A stretch of 10,956 nucleotides of DNA from contig JANLYD010000369.1 in NCBI GenBank assembly GCA_031365465.1, positions 1 through 10,956 on the forward strand. The letters are read 5' to 3'. The position numbers were made by a program, and so were the translations under genes. The notes beneath the pieces were generated by a model. That model made no database searches and was not told the DNA's origin. It saw only the letters and a list, made by a program, of their open reading frames with translations. Every line of letters starts with the position of its first letter. The stretch's first letter is position 1. Positions 1 to 7,097 of this stretch are shown here, one piece after another. This DNA is from JABFRJ01 sp031365465. GTDB taxonomy: Bacteria; Pseudomonadota; Alphaproteobacteria; Rhizobiales; Hyphomicrobiaceae.

Positions 1-578
1 CGCCCGTGGGGCGCAGGACACTCAGTTTTCGCAAACAGCCTGAGGTTTGAACCGTTCTAGGTCGAACCAGCGGGGCCGCCGCCGTGTTTCGTGTCTCAAC
101 GAGGCCGTTTAAACAACAATCCAACTCCGGTGTCAACACGCTCGTTTGTTTTTTGTGGCCCTGTGGAAAAAGCAAGAGAACACAGGTGCCCGCGGCCGCT
201 GACCCCGTCGCCCGACTTGCCAGCCCTCGCGGCCTCAAAAAAATTTCGATGGGACAAATGCACCCGCCCCACTGAAAGGCGCAGAGTGGACGTTGAGCAC
301 CACCGCGACCTTCAGTTGCCTATGCCTAAAGTTGATGATGGACTATTACTTGTGGACAACTCTATGATAACGCTGGACCACGGTAGCGGTGTCGGCGCTG
401 CCGTCCCGGCGGGGAACGTTGGATTTCTTGTTCGCGTTAAGTCTTCAGATTGCGGTCGAATCACGGCACCATCGCCGCGAAGCGGTTACGCTCAGAGTAC
501 TTGGAAAACGCGACAACGAGACGACACCCGCATCGGAGATGCACCCGGCGCCTGCCGGATTTACCAGGAGCTGCAGCT
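1..578. other. No supported gene; upstream region of phaZ
   Basis: All three plus frames entering from the left edge stop within about 60 bases, so at most a few C-terminal codons of an upstream gene could be present. Longer open frames here (for example 91-681) have no recognisable domain, run into phaZ in another frame and lack a good ribosome site. The stretch holds two 8-of-9 matches to the DnaA box TGTGGATAA in the same orientation (162-170 and 351-359), a short A-tract near 238-244, and the phaZ ribosome site at its end. I cannot place a phaZ promoter with confidence. Confidence 0.5.
566..570 (+). promoter_or_regulatory. Ribosome binding site deciding the TTG start of phaZ
   Basis: AGGAG lies 8 bases before a TTG codon at 579-581. 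The first in-frame ATG (591) would be 20 bases away, too far for this site. The TTG start also gives the N-terminus LLYHMYQ, which fits the usual start of this depolymerase family. Confidence 0.7.
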
Positions 579-2213
579 TTGCTCTACCATATGTACCAAG
601 CCGGTCACGCCGCCGTCAAACCAGCGCGCGCTGCGGCCGACGGATACCGCCAGTTCTTCAGAAATCCGTTCAACCCTTTGACTCACACCTCCGTGGGACG
701 CAGTGCGGCAGCGGCTTGCGAAGTGTTCGAACGCACGACGCGCCGGTACGACAAACCGGTCTTCGGTATTGCCGACACGATCGTAGCCGGCGAAACGTTA
801 GCGGTCACCGAAGAAACTGTGTGGCAGCATCCGTTCTGCAAAGTCGTCCGCTTCAAGCGGGCATTGCCTGCTGACGGGCAGCCCCTGGATCACCCAAAAG
901 TGCTGCTTGTCGCGCCGATGTCCGGACATTACGCGACCCTGTTGCGCGGCACCGTCGAGACCTTTCTGCCCGACCATGATGTCTACGTGACCGACTGGCA
1001 GAACGCGCGCGACGTGCCGGTTGCGGCCGGATCGTTCGATCTGGATGACTATGTCGACACGATGGAAGATATATTTCGCTTCTTTGAAGGCGACGTGCAT
1101 GTCTTCGCGGTTTGTCAGCCGTCCGTGCCGGTGTTGGCAGCCATCGCCGACATGGAAGCTGCCGGCGATCCACATGTCCCCCACACGCTGATCGTCGCCG
1201 GCGGGCCGATCGACACTCGGCGCAGTCCGACTGCGGTCAACCGTTTGGCCCAGGAAAAAGGCACCGAGTGGTTCAAGAACAATGTGATCTCGACCGTGCC
1301 TTGGCCGTCGCCGGGCTATGGGCGCAAAGTTTACCCAGGCTTTCTGCAATTGACCGGGTTCATGACCATGAACCTCGACCGGCACATGAACGCGCACAAA
1401 GATCTCTTCCTGCATCTGGTGCACGGCGATGGCGACGGCGTTGAGAAACATCGCGAGTTTTACGACGAATATCTTGCAGTGATGGATTTGACGGCGGAGT
1501 TCTACCTCGAGACCATCGCGTCCGTATTCGTGGAGCATCGTCTACCGCGAGGCGTGATGCGGCATCGCAACCGGACTGTCGATCTGGCGGCGATCAAGAA
1601 TGTGTCGCTGATGACGATCGAAGGCGAAAACGACGACATCACCGGCAAAGGGCAGTGCAGCGCTGCAATCGACCTCTGCAGCGGCATTCCCGCTGCGAAA
1701 AAACTGCATTTCGAGTGCCCGAAGGTCGGACACTACGGGGTCTTCAACGGGTCCAGGTTCCGCACCGAGATTGCGCCGCGGATCGGGGCATTCTTGCGCA
1801 AAAGCGACCCTCGGACGAAGCATCTGCCGGCACGCGCTTTCAAAAGTGTACCCGGCAGGCCCGGCAGTAGCAGCATGGCTGACGTCGTCGACAATGGCGA
1901 TTGGATTGGCGGCGAAGAACCCGCTTTCGCGATCACCGCCCCTGCCGCGGCGTCGAATGTCAACGCGGTGCAAGTCGCCACCCGAATGGCCGATTACAGC
2001 CTTGAAGTGATAGAGCAAACGCTGCCACTTGATGCCGGACCGTTGTTCAAGGGCGTCGAAATCATTGGGCAGGATCAGTCCGCTATGACCTCCCCTTGGG
2101 CCATGTTGTCGATGGTCAATTCAGCGACGTTGGATTTCTGGTCGAAGTTGGGCTTCGCTCTGCCGCCTGACGACGAAAATCGGGCGACACCAGTCAAACC
2201 CTCGTCGAAGTAG
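579..2213 (+). CDS. phaZ: Intracellular polyhydroxybutyrate depolymerase (PhaZ)
   Basis: Probably 544 residues from a TTG start. It would cleave native amorphous poly-3-hydroxybutyrate in cytoplasmic granules, releasing 3-hydroxybutyrate units or oligomers for carbon reuse. The sequence shows the alpha/beta-hydrolase fold typical of the family. The nucleophile is the cysteine of a V-C-Q-P-S-V-P motif (Cys179), not a serine. An acidic residue in GENDDI (likely Asp352) and a histidine in KVGHYGVF (His385) complete the triad. The spacing matches what I recall for Ralstonia PhaZa1 (Cys183, Asp355, His388). There is no signal peptide, as expected for the intracellular type. Family members are usually a little over 400 residues. 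Here about 130 more follow residue 411, with no domain I recognise; the end (510-525, SMVNSATLDFWSKLG region) is faintly phasin-like. The family call is firm; the role of the extension is unknown. Confidence 0.93.
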   Translation: MLYHMYQAGHAAVKPARAAADGYRQFFRNPFNPLTHTSVGRSAAAACEVFERTTRRYDKPVFGIADTIVAGETLAVTEETVWQHPFCKVVRFKRALPADGQPLDHPKVLLVAPMSGHYATLLRGTVETFLPDHDVYVTDWQNARDVPVAAGSFDLDDYVDTMEDIFRFFEGDVHVFAVCQPSVPVLAAIADMEAAGDPHVPHTLIVAGGPIDTRRSPTAVNRLAQEKGTEWFKNNVISTVPWPSPGYGRKVYPGFLQLTGFMTMNLDRHMNAHKDLFLHLVHGDGDGVEKHREFYDEYLAVMDLTAEFYLETIASVFVEHRLPRGVMRHRNRTVDLAAIKNVSLMTIEGENDDITGKGQCSAAIDLCSGIPAAKKLHFECPKVGHYGVFNGSRFRTEIAPRIGAFLRKSDPRTKHLPARAFKSVPGRPGSSSMADVVDNGDWIGGEEPAFAITAPAAASNVNAVQVATRMADYSLEVIEQTLPLDAGPLFKGVEIIGQDQSAMTSPWAMLSMVNSATLDFWSKLGFALPPDDENRATPVKPSSK

Positions 2214-2268
2214 CCGCTCCCACGCCTTTGAGTTGACGCTCGGGTAGTTGTGGCTGCAGGCGGTGATG

Positions 2269-2297
2269 CCCCAGCGCCGTCGTCCTCGGCGGTGGGG
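2269..2297 (+). terminator. Terminator-like hairpin after phaZ, no U-tract
   Basis: CCCCAGCGCCG pairs with CGGCGGTGGGG around the loop TCGTCCT, giving about ten pairs with one G-G mismatch. It lies 56 bases after the phaZ stop. No run of T follows, so it may be a transcript-stabilising or pausing hairpin rather than an efficient intrinsic terminator. Confidence 0.4.
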
Positions 2298-2339
2298 AAA
2301 GGTTAATTCCAGATTTGGCCGTGCCTACACCTAACCGAC

Positions 2340-2367
2340 TTGACTTGGAGTCTCAATCACTTAAATA
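2340..2367 (+). promoter_or_regulatory. Candidate sigma-70 type promoter of dksA
   Basis: TTGACT at 2340-2345 resembles a -35 box. TTAAAT (2361-2366, spacer 15) or TAAATA (2362-2367, spacer 16) could be the -10. Transcription would begin near 2373, leaving a leader of about 50 bases before ATG 2427. If correct, the upstream in-frame TTG at 2340 cannot be the dksA start. The -10 match is only moderate. Confidence 0.35.
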
Positions 2368-2426
2368 GTGCCGCGTTCGGACAGACCACACGCATAGAAA
2401 TTGTGGCTGCAGGACCGGGGAAAGTT

Positions 2427-3506
2427 ATGGTGAAGCCATCACGTCAGCGTTCAAAAGCGACTGCTGCAAAAGCCGTTACGGCTAAATCGCCATCGAGCGC
2501 CGCGAAGGCCGGGCGGCATGCCGGACGCAAGCAGTTAGAGAAGCCCAAGGCGGGCGTGACAAGCTCCGAGCGGCAAAGCCGCTCCAAAAATGGCTCTAGA
2601 TCCGGTTCGAAGCGGCTTGCCAGCCCAAAGGCGCGCGCCTCGCCGGCAGCTGTCGCAAAAGCAACTGCAAAACACCCCGTACAGTCCCGCACCAGGCTTG
2701 CTGGGAAATCAGCCGCTCGCCCAAAGGCAAAAGCGCTCAAGAGTAAGGCGCCGATCGCCAAGCGCTCTGCGGCGTCCCAGCTGTCAGGTGCGAAAGCGAC
2801 GTTCGACGCATCCAAGACCTCGAGCGAGAAGATTTCACCGGCTCCAACCGAGAACCGCGCCGCTCCACAGGCATCGACGAAAAAAAAGCTACCAGTCAAA
2901 AATAAGGCTACCGGCTTAGCCGCGTCGGTCAACGGGAAAGCGGTAGCAACAGCTGTTGCAACAAAGATTTCCGTTTCAGACAAAAGCTTGATACATCCAG
3001 CGCCAATTGCCTTGCGCAATGGTTCGTTGCCCACGCAAGCGCCCTTCAAAACTGGCAGGCTCATGGCTAAGACTGCGCGTTCTGAAACAATCGCGATGCA
3101 ATTGCCGCCCGACTATCGGCCGTCGGACGTAGAGCCGTTCATGAATGCACAGCAACGCGTCTACTTCAGAAATAAGTTGCAGCAGCTCAAAGACGACATC
3201 ATCAAGCAAAACCGCGAAACGCTCCAGACATTGCACGAAGACACCGGGCAGCATTCCGATCTTGCCGACCGGGCAACATCCGAGACGGATCGTGCCTTGG
3301 AATTGCGAACACGCGACCGTCAGCGCAAGCTCGTTAACAAGATCGACGCGGCGATCGCGCGGATTGACGACGGCAGTTACGGCTATTGCGAGGAGACGGG
3401 CGAGCCGATCAACTTACGGCGGCTAGATGCCCGGCCTATCGCCACGCTGTCGCTGGAAGCGCAGGAACGTCACGAACGCCGCGAAAAAGTCTATCGCGAA
3501 GACTGA
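2427..3506 (+). CDS. dksA: DksA-type RNA polymerase-binding factor with Lys/Ala-rich N-terminal extension
   Basis: 359 residues from ATG 2427, preceded by GGGGA five bases upstream. Residues 213-359 are a complete DksA core, which enters the RNA polymerase secondary channel and acts with ppGpp on rRNA and amino-acid promoters. The coiled-coil tip acids and alanine (D-L-A-D-R-A; Asp278, Asp281, Ala283) match E. coli Asp71, Asp74 and Ala76. The four zinc-cysteine positions read Cys321, Thr324, Ser342, Ala345, so the site is degenerate, as in other alphaproteobacterial DksA proteins. Residues 1-212 are low complexity, rich in Lys, Ala, Ser and Arg, and resemble histone H1-like or AlgP/PhaF-type DNA-binding tails. 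DksA is usually about 140-150 residues, so this extension more than doubles it. ATG 3063 could start a core-only form, but its ribosome site is weak. The core call is firm; a DNA-binding role for the tail is inference. Confidence 0.9.
   Translation: MVKPSRQRSKATAAKAVTAKSPSSAAKAGRHAGRKQLEKPKAGVTSSERQSRSKNGSRSGSKRLASPKARASPAAVAKATAKHPVQSRTRLAGKSAARPKAKALKSKAPIAKRSAASQLSGAKATFDASKTSSEKISPAPTENRAAPQASTKKKLPVKNKATGLAASVNGKAVATAVATKISVSDKSLIHPAPIALRNGSLPTQAPFKTGRLMAKTARSETIAMQLPPDYRPSDVEPFMNAQQRVYFRNKLQQLKDDIIKQNRETLQTLHEDTGQHSDLADRATSETDRALELRTRDRQRKLVNKIDAAIARIDDGSYGYCEETGEPINLRRLDARPIATLSLEAQERHERREKVYRED
2880..2888 (+). other. A8 run with an in-frame A AAA AAG slippery heptamer inside dksA
   Basis: Eight A residues followed by G are read as AAA AAA AAG (Lys152-154). 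This contains the A-AAA-AAG heptamer known from dnaX -1 frameshifting. A -1 slip would add five residues and stop at TAA 2903-2905, releasing the basic tail alone (about 159 residues). No convincing upstream Shine-Dalgarno stimulator or downstream stem was seen. Confidence 0.3.
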
Positions 3507-3533
3507 TTCGCCGCCCGCCGGTTGATGTTAAAA

Positions 3534-3565
3534 GCGATTGAACACCGTTCCGCCGCAGCAATCGC
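3534..3565 (-). terminator. Likely terminator of the minus-strand lipase-like gene
   Basis: A perfect 7-base inverted repeat, GCGATTG and CAATCGC, encloses an 18-base GC-rich loop. Read on the minus strand it is followed directly by TTTT and lies about 35 bases after the lipase-like stop codon. It sits in the convergent gap with dksA and could also act weakly on the plus strand, where no T-run follows. Confidence 0.4.
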
Positions 3566-3598
3566 ATCCAAACACCGAAATCCCGCCTTCACCCTGGC

Positions 3599-4870
3599 TC
3601 AGCGCGGCCGGGAAACTTCTGCCTGGGCAGCGATCAAGTCGAGTGCATGGTCGACCTTGTGACTATCGATACTAGCGCGCAATTCCCGGACGACCAGGAT
3701 CGGCCCAGCGAGTTGGCCGTACTTCTCCAAGGCCATGAGGCGGATCACGTCGCGACCGTCGTTGATGACTTGAACCGTGCCGGGAAATTCGTTCCCGCGT
3801 GCGGCGTAAATGAGGTTGGCGATGTCGCCGTCAACCACATAGTTCGTCACGAGATAGCGTGCGGCAGCGACTAGCTTACCGGCGGAAATCGGATTGACGA
3901 CAAGTGCACGAATGCCGAGTTCGGCGGCCGCATACGCACAGGCCCCGCCGCCAAGACTGTGGCCCACGCATTCGGTGCTGAAGCCTTTCACCTGGTAGCG
4001 TTGGATCACGGAACGGACGTAAGTTTTGGCCATATAGAACTGTTGCGGCGCCTGCGATTTGATGAGGGCATGCCAGACATCGGCACCGATGAAGTCACGC
4101 CGCAGGTCTTGCGATCCGGCGACCGCGACGACAATCGTCCTGGTCGTTTCGTTGATGTAGGCGTTGGCCTCGAAACCTGCGGCCTCGGCACTGGCCAATT
4201 CAGCGCCGCTCAGCGCATCCCGCGCACGCTCGAGCACACGCCAATCGTTGCGCAGTTCGAACACCTGTTGGCCAGACAGCTTGGCCTCTGCGTAAGTTCG
4301 CGAAGCAAACTCCAGTTTAACGAGATCGGCGCGCGCTTGAAACCTTTCGGCGGCGACGATCAATGCGGTGTCGTTGTCGGGTGCCGCTGGCGCATCAGGA
4401 CGGCTGGGAACGACGGTTCCGGTTGCGATGGAACTGGTCGCCGGCGTTGACACCGATGCCCCGGGCGCACCTGGGTTCGTCGTGGCGGCAGCAAACTTGG
4501 CCGGCGTCACGATGGCCGGTGCACGGGCAGAACTCGCTGCGCGAGTTGCGGTGCGGCGGCGAGCGACGGCGGGCTCCGTATCGAGTAGCCGGCTCATGTA
4601 GTCGAGCAACCAGTAGTCAGAGGTGTCGTTGGTTCTGCTCCCTGCCACCTGCGAATTCAGCCGCCGCGACACTGCCAAACGTGGCAGCCTGCGAACTTGC
4701 TTTTTGGACAGCATGCCATCGGTTTGCAGCATCGATCCGGCCACGGCAGGCTCGTCTGCCCGTGCCGGCAGCGATGCGAACTCGATCGTTGTGCAGCACG
4801 CCATCAGCGTAACGCAGATGCGGCGCAGCAGCAGGTTGGAACGATAGGAAATTGGGCGGCCGTTTCTCAC
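3599..4870 (-). CDS. Secreted lipase-like alpha/beta hydrolase (GHSLGGG)
   Basis: 423 residues from GTG 4870, chosen because AGGAG lies 8 bases upstream (4879-4883); the GTG at 4903 lacks such support. Residues 1-38 form a signal peptide with a basic start, a hydrophobic stretch around LMACCTTIEFA and a probable cut after ARA, so the enzyme should be exported. Residues 101-167 are an Ala/Thr/Pro/Ser-rich linker, probably disordered. The C-terminal half has the lipase elbow V-G-H-S-L-G-G-G (Ser305), preceded by a V-A-V-A-G-S-Q strand that could supply the oxyanion hole. It resembles class 3 lipases or related DUF2974 proteins. Acid and base candidates are Asp347 or Asp349 and His404 or His408. 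The substrate is unknown. It is last in a co-oriented minus-strand set after another exported hydrolase, separated by a 164-base gap that may hold its own promoter. Confidence 0.75.
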   Translation of the reverse strand: MRNGRPISYRSNLLLRRICVTLMACCTTIEFASLPARADEPAVAGSMLQTDGMLSKKQVRRLPRLAVSRRLNSQVAGSRTNDTSDYWLLDYMSRLLDTEPAVARRRTATRAASSARAPAIVTPAKFAAATTNPGAPGASVSTPATSSIATGTVVPSRPDAPAAPDNDTALIVAAERFQARADLVKLEFASRTYAEAKLSGQQVFELRNDWRVLERARDALSGAELASAEAAGFEANAYINETTRTIVVAVAGSQDLRRDFIGADVWHALIKSQAPQQFYMAKTYVRSVIQRYQVKGFSTECVGHSLGGGACAYAAAELGIRALVVNPISAGKLVAAARYLVTNYVVDGDIANLIYAARGNEFPGTVQVINDGRDVIRLMALEKYGQLAGPILVVRELRASIDSHKVDHALDLIAAQAEVSRPR

Positions 4871-4952
4871 GTCGTCTGCTCCTGCATCCGCGAAGTGACC
4901 CACGCACTGGGGCCAAGGCGAAGATACGCGTTACAAACGCCGCCCGAATCGA

Positions 4953-4972
4953 GTTCACTTTAACAAGTGCAC
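4953..4972. repeat. Short inverted repeat upstream of the lipase-like gene
   Basis: GTTCACTT, a TAAC loop, then AAGTGCAC: eight-base arms with one mismatch, 83 bases before the lipase-like start. It could be an operator or a weak hairpin after the upstream hydrolase gene. No T-tract of terminator type follows on the minus strand. Confidence 0.25.
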
Positions 4973-5034
4973 CTCAGCTCAGCTGTGGCTCACCGCAGGT
5001 TCTCAACACCCGATTGAGACGGATCGAGCCAAGC

Positions 5035-6018
5035 TCAACGCTTTGCGCGCGATGCCAGACACCCCAACGCGACATCGACAGCGGCGTCGTAGGTGTAATG
5101 ATGGGTGGGTGGCTTCGCGGCCGCTTCGATCAGCACAGCTTGATGACCCAATTTTTGCAGTCGGTCGGCCAAGTCTGCGGAGGCAAAATAAGGTGCGATG
5201 GCATCGCGGCGATCAGAAACTACAAAGACTTTGCGTGCCGGATCGGCTGGCATCTCGGGCAAGCGGAACAGCGGCTCGAAATATTTGAGCCGGGCCGCCA
5301 TTTCAGGCGGCATCGGTGTGAATGCAAGTGGCGCAAGTCTGGTCCGATCGATACTGGCGACGGCGGGATCTTTCTGCTTTTGAATGCGAATGAATTCCGC
5401 GACCGCACCGATGTTGTAGACACCTGACGCCAGCGAATAACACCTGACGGCCGGGCTCGGTAACGCGATCGCGTGATACAGCGCAACCGCTGCGCCGCCG
5501 GAATGACCAATGATTGCAGCATTGTGCACGCCGTCACGCGCCATCACCGTATCGATGGCACGACCGATCGAGAGGTATGAGTCCTCACGGCGGAACTCGA
5601 GCGATTCGCCATCCGATCCAAACACGCCGGTGCGCGCGACGAAATAGGTGGCGACGTTGGTTCGCGCCGCAACGCCACGCAGCCACTCGAGGTGGTTGGC
5701 TAAAACTCGGTCTTCTTCGGCGCGAAGATTCTGGGTGAAGGCACCAATCCGGTGCCATTCCGGATCACCGTGAATGAAGAAGAGTGCGCCGCCGCGCGAC
5801 TTCGATTCACCAAAACCTATGATGCGGATGTTGCCGCGTTCAGTCGATATGTTGCGGTCGACGGCGCGGGCCAGCACCCCGCTCAGACGCACGCTCCCCG
5901 GAGTGACGGAGACTTGCGCGGAGACAGCTACAAACGACGACAGAAGCACGCTCGAGACTGCGCCGAGCATCAGCAAAATTCGCAAGCACGTACGCGATTG
6001 CTTTCGGCGGTTGTCCAA
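5035..6018 (-). CDS. Secreted alpha/beta hydrolase (GHSGG)
   Basis: 327 residues from TTG 6018, with GAGG nine bases upstream. This start keeps a basic n-region (MDNRRKQSR) before a hydrophobic stretch and a probable signal-peptidase cut at AVSA/Q (after Ala34); the next ATG (residue 17) would lose the basic part and has no ribosome site. The mature protein has an oxyanion-type F-F-I-H-G-D strand (residues 80-85), the nucleophile elbow G-H-S-G-G (Ser173), an acidic candidate in V-S-D-R-R-D (Asp269 or Asp272) and a C-terminal T-H-H-Y (His306 or His307). The order and spacing fit a complete serine hydrolase acting outside the cytoplasm. The exact family and substrate are not evident; it could be an esterase or a peptidase-like enzyme. 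It starts 56 bases after the Aas-like stop codon on the same strand, so co-transcription is likely. Confidence 0.75.
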   Translation of the reverse strand: MDNRRKQSRTCLRILLMLGAVSSVLLSSFVAVSAQVSVTPGSVRLSGVLARAVDRNISTERGNIRIIGFGESKSRGGALFFIHGDPEWHRIGAFTQNLRAEEDRVLANHLEWLRGVAARTNVATYFVARTGVFGSDGESLEFRREDSYLSIGRAIDTVMARDGVHNAAIIGHSGGAAVALYHAIALPSPAVRCYSLASGVYNIGAVAEFIRIQKQKDPAVASIDRTRLAPLAFTPMPPEMAARLKYFEPLFRLPEMPADPARKVFVVSDRRDAIAPYFASADLADRLQKLGHQAVLIEAAAKPPTHHYTYDAAVDVALGCLASRAKR

Positions 6019-6074
6019 CTGTCGCAGCCTCGATTGCTCTTGCTTATGTCAAACCGTCTTGCCGCGCGGCGGCG

Positions 6075-7097
6075 TCACACCATGGCCGCTTCAGGCGCTT
6101 CACGCGCGGCACCCGCGCGGTCTTTGGCGACCGATAGCGCCGCCACATAATCGGGTTTACCGGAGCCGAGGAGCGGTAATTTGTCGAGCAACATGATTTC
6201 GGACGGCAAGAGCAGATCAGGTGCGCCTTTTGCTTTTGCCGCGCGCTGAAAGTCTTCGCGGCGGGCCTTGGCCGATGTCGTCAGCAACACGACGCGTTCA
6301 CCCTTGCGAGCATCTGGCAGCGCGACCGCGATACTGATGACGCTCGGAAAGGCCTCGGCCGCAATCGCTTCGACCGCCGACAGCGACACCATCTCACCGG
6401 CGATCTTGGCAAAGCGCTTCGCGCGGCCACGAATGGTGATGAAGCCTTCGCTGTCGATACTGACGATGTCGCCCGTATCGTGCCAACCGTCGGGCGGCGC
6501 TTCGAGCACGCCGGGTCTTTCAATGCGCAGGTATCCGAGCATGACGTTTGGACCGCGCACGAACAACCGGCCACCGGTGTCGATGCCGGGAACAGGCTCG
6601 AGACGCGCCTCCATCAACGGTGCAAGGCGTCCGACGCTGCCGGCCTTCTGCATGATCGGCGAATTCAGCGCGAGTACAGGAGCTGTTTCCGTGACGCCAT
6701 AGCCTTCAAGAATACGGACGCCGAATTTCTCCATATAGGTTTGGCGCGTGCGATCTTTCACGGCTTCGGCGCCAGCCATGATGAATCGAATGGTGCGCAG
6801 GTCGTAGGGATGGGCTACGCGCGCGTATCCGTTGAGGAACGTGTCCGTGCCGAACAGGATGGTCGACTGGGTATCGTAGATCAATTCGGGAATGATGCGG
6901 TAGTGCAGGGGCGTCGGGTACATGTAGACGGGGATGCCGCCCACCAACGGCATCAGCAGTCCGCCCGTCAATCCAAACGAATGGAACACCGGCAACGCAT
7001 TGAAGACCTTGTCTTCGCCGTTGGCATCGACTTGGCACAATGCTTGAGCAATGTTCGACAGCAGGTTCTTGTGACTGAGGACCACACCTTTCGCCAC
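6075..7097 (-). CDS. aas: C-terminal acyl-ACP synthetase part of the frameshifted Aas-like gene
   Basis: This frame continues the AMP-binding (acyl-ACP/acyl-CoA synthetase) domain begun in the preceding frame. It opens within the ATP-loop motif: reading back past the GTG at 7097 gives L-F-T-S-G-S-E-G before V-A-K-G-V-V-L-S-H. Other adenylate-forming signatures follow: G-Y-G-V-T-E-T-A-P (residues 132-140), H-D-T-G-D (206-210), I-R-G-R-A-K-R-F-A (222-230) and a C-terminal G-S-G-K-P-D-Y with the catalytic-lysine position (Lys314). No good ribosome site is seen at 7097. A product started there would lack most of the ATP loop, so independent activity is doubtful. With one base restored near 7123-7127, the full protein would be about 1147 residues, normal for MFS/PlsC/AMP-binding fusions. 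The domain call is firm; whether this half is expressed is not. Confidence 0.8.
   Translation of the reverse strand: MAKGVVLSHKNLLSNIAQALCQVDANGEDKVFNALPVFHSFGLTGGLLMPLVGGIPVYMYPTPLHYRIIPELIYDTQSTILFGTDTFLNGYARVAHPYDLRTIRFIMAGAEAVKDRTRQTYMEKFGVRILEGYGVTETAPVLALNSPIMQKAGSVGRLAPLMEARLEPVPGIDTGGRLFVRGPNVMLGYLRIERPGVLEAPPDGWHDTGDIVSIDSEGFITIRGRAKRFAKIAGEMVSLSAVEAIAAEAFPSVISIAVALPDARKGERVVLLTTSAKARREDFQRAAKAKGAPDLLLPSEIMLLDKLPLLGSGKPDYVAALSVAKDRAGAAREAPEAAMV

Larger units (their letters stand above)
2248..2413. repeat. 13-base direct repeat flanking the dksA leader
   Basis: TTGTGGCTGCAGG occurs exactly at 2248-2260 and again at 2401-2413, 153 bases apart, in the gap between phaZ and dksA. Each copy is followed by a related GGGGAAAG(G)TTA string (2294-2305 and 2417-2427). 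The second copy lies just before the dksA ribosome site. It may be a remnant of a small duplication or a paired binding site. Confidence 0.5.

Noticed and set aside
1..60. Tail of an upstream gene at the left edge
   Set aside because: Three plus frames each give only 13-19 codons before a stop, and none can be preferred.
91..681. A 196-residue plus-strand open frame upstream of phaZ
   Set aside because: No recognisable domain, odd composition, no clear ribosome site, and its end lies inside phaZ in another frame.
798..1538. A 246-residue minus-strand open frame inside phaZ
   Set aside because: It is antisense to clearly homologous depolymerase sequence and shows no family features.
2340..2426. 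TTG at 2340 as the dksA start, adding 29 residues
   Set aside because: No ribosome site, it coincides with the candidate -35 box, and ATG 2427 has a purine-rich site at good spacing.
2444..3064. A 206-residue minus-strand open frame opposite the basic DksA tail
   Set aside because: Its Ala/Phe/Leu-rich content is the mirror of Lys/Ala/Ser codons on the coding strand.
4852..5427. A 191-residue plus-strand open frame
   Set aside because: It runs opposite the 3' part of the GHSGG hydrolase and across the intergenic gap, with no domain.
6047..6052. Perfect TTGACA on the minus strand as a promoter of the GHSGG hydrolase
   Set aside because: Nothing like a -10 box stands 15-19 bases downstream, and that position overlaps the ribosome site.
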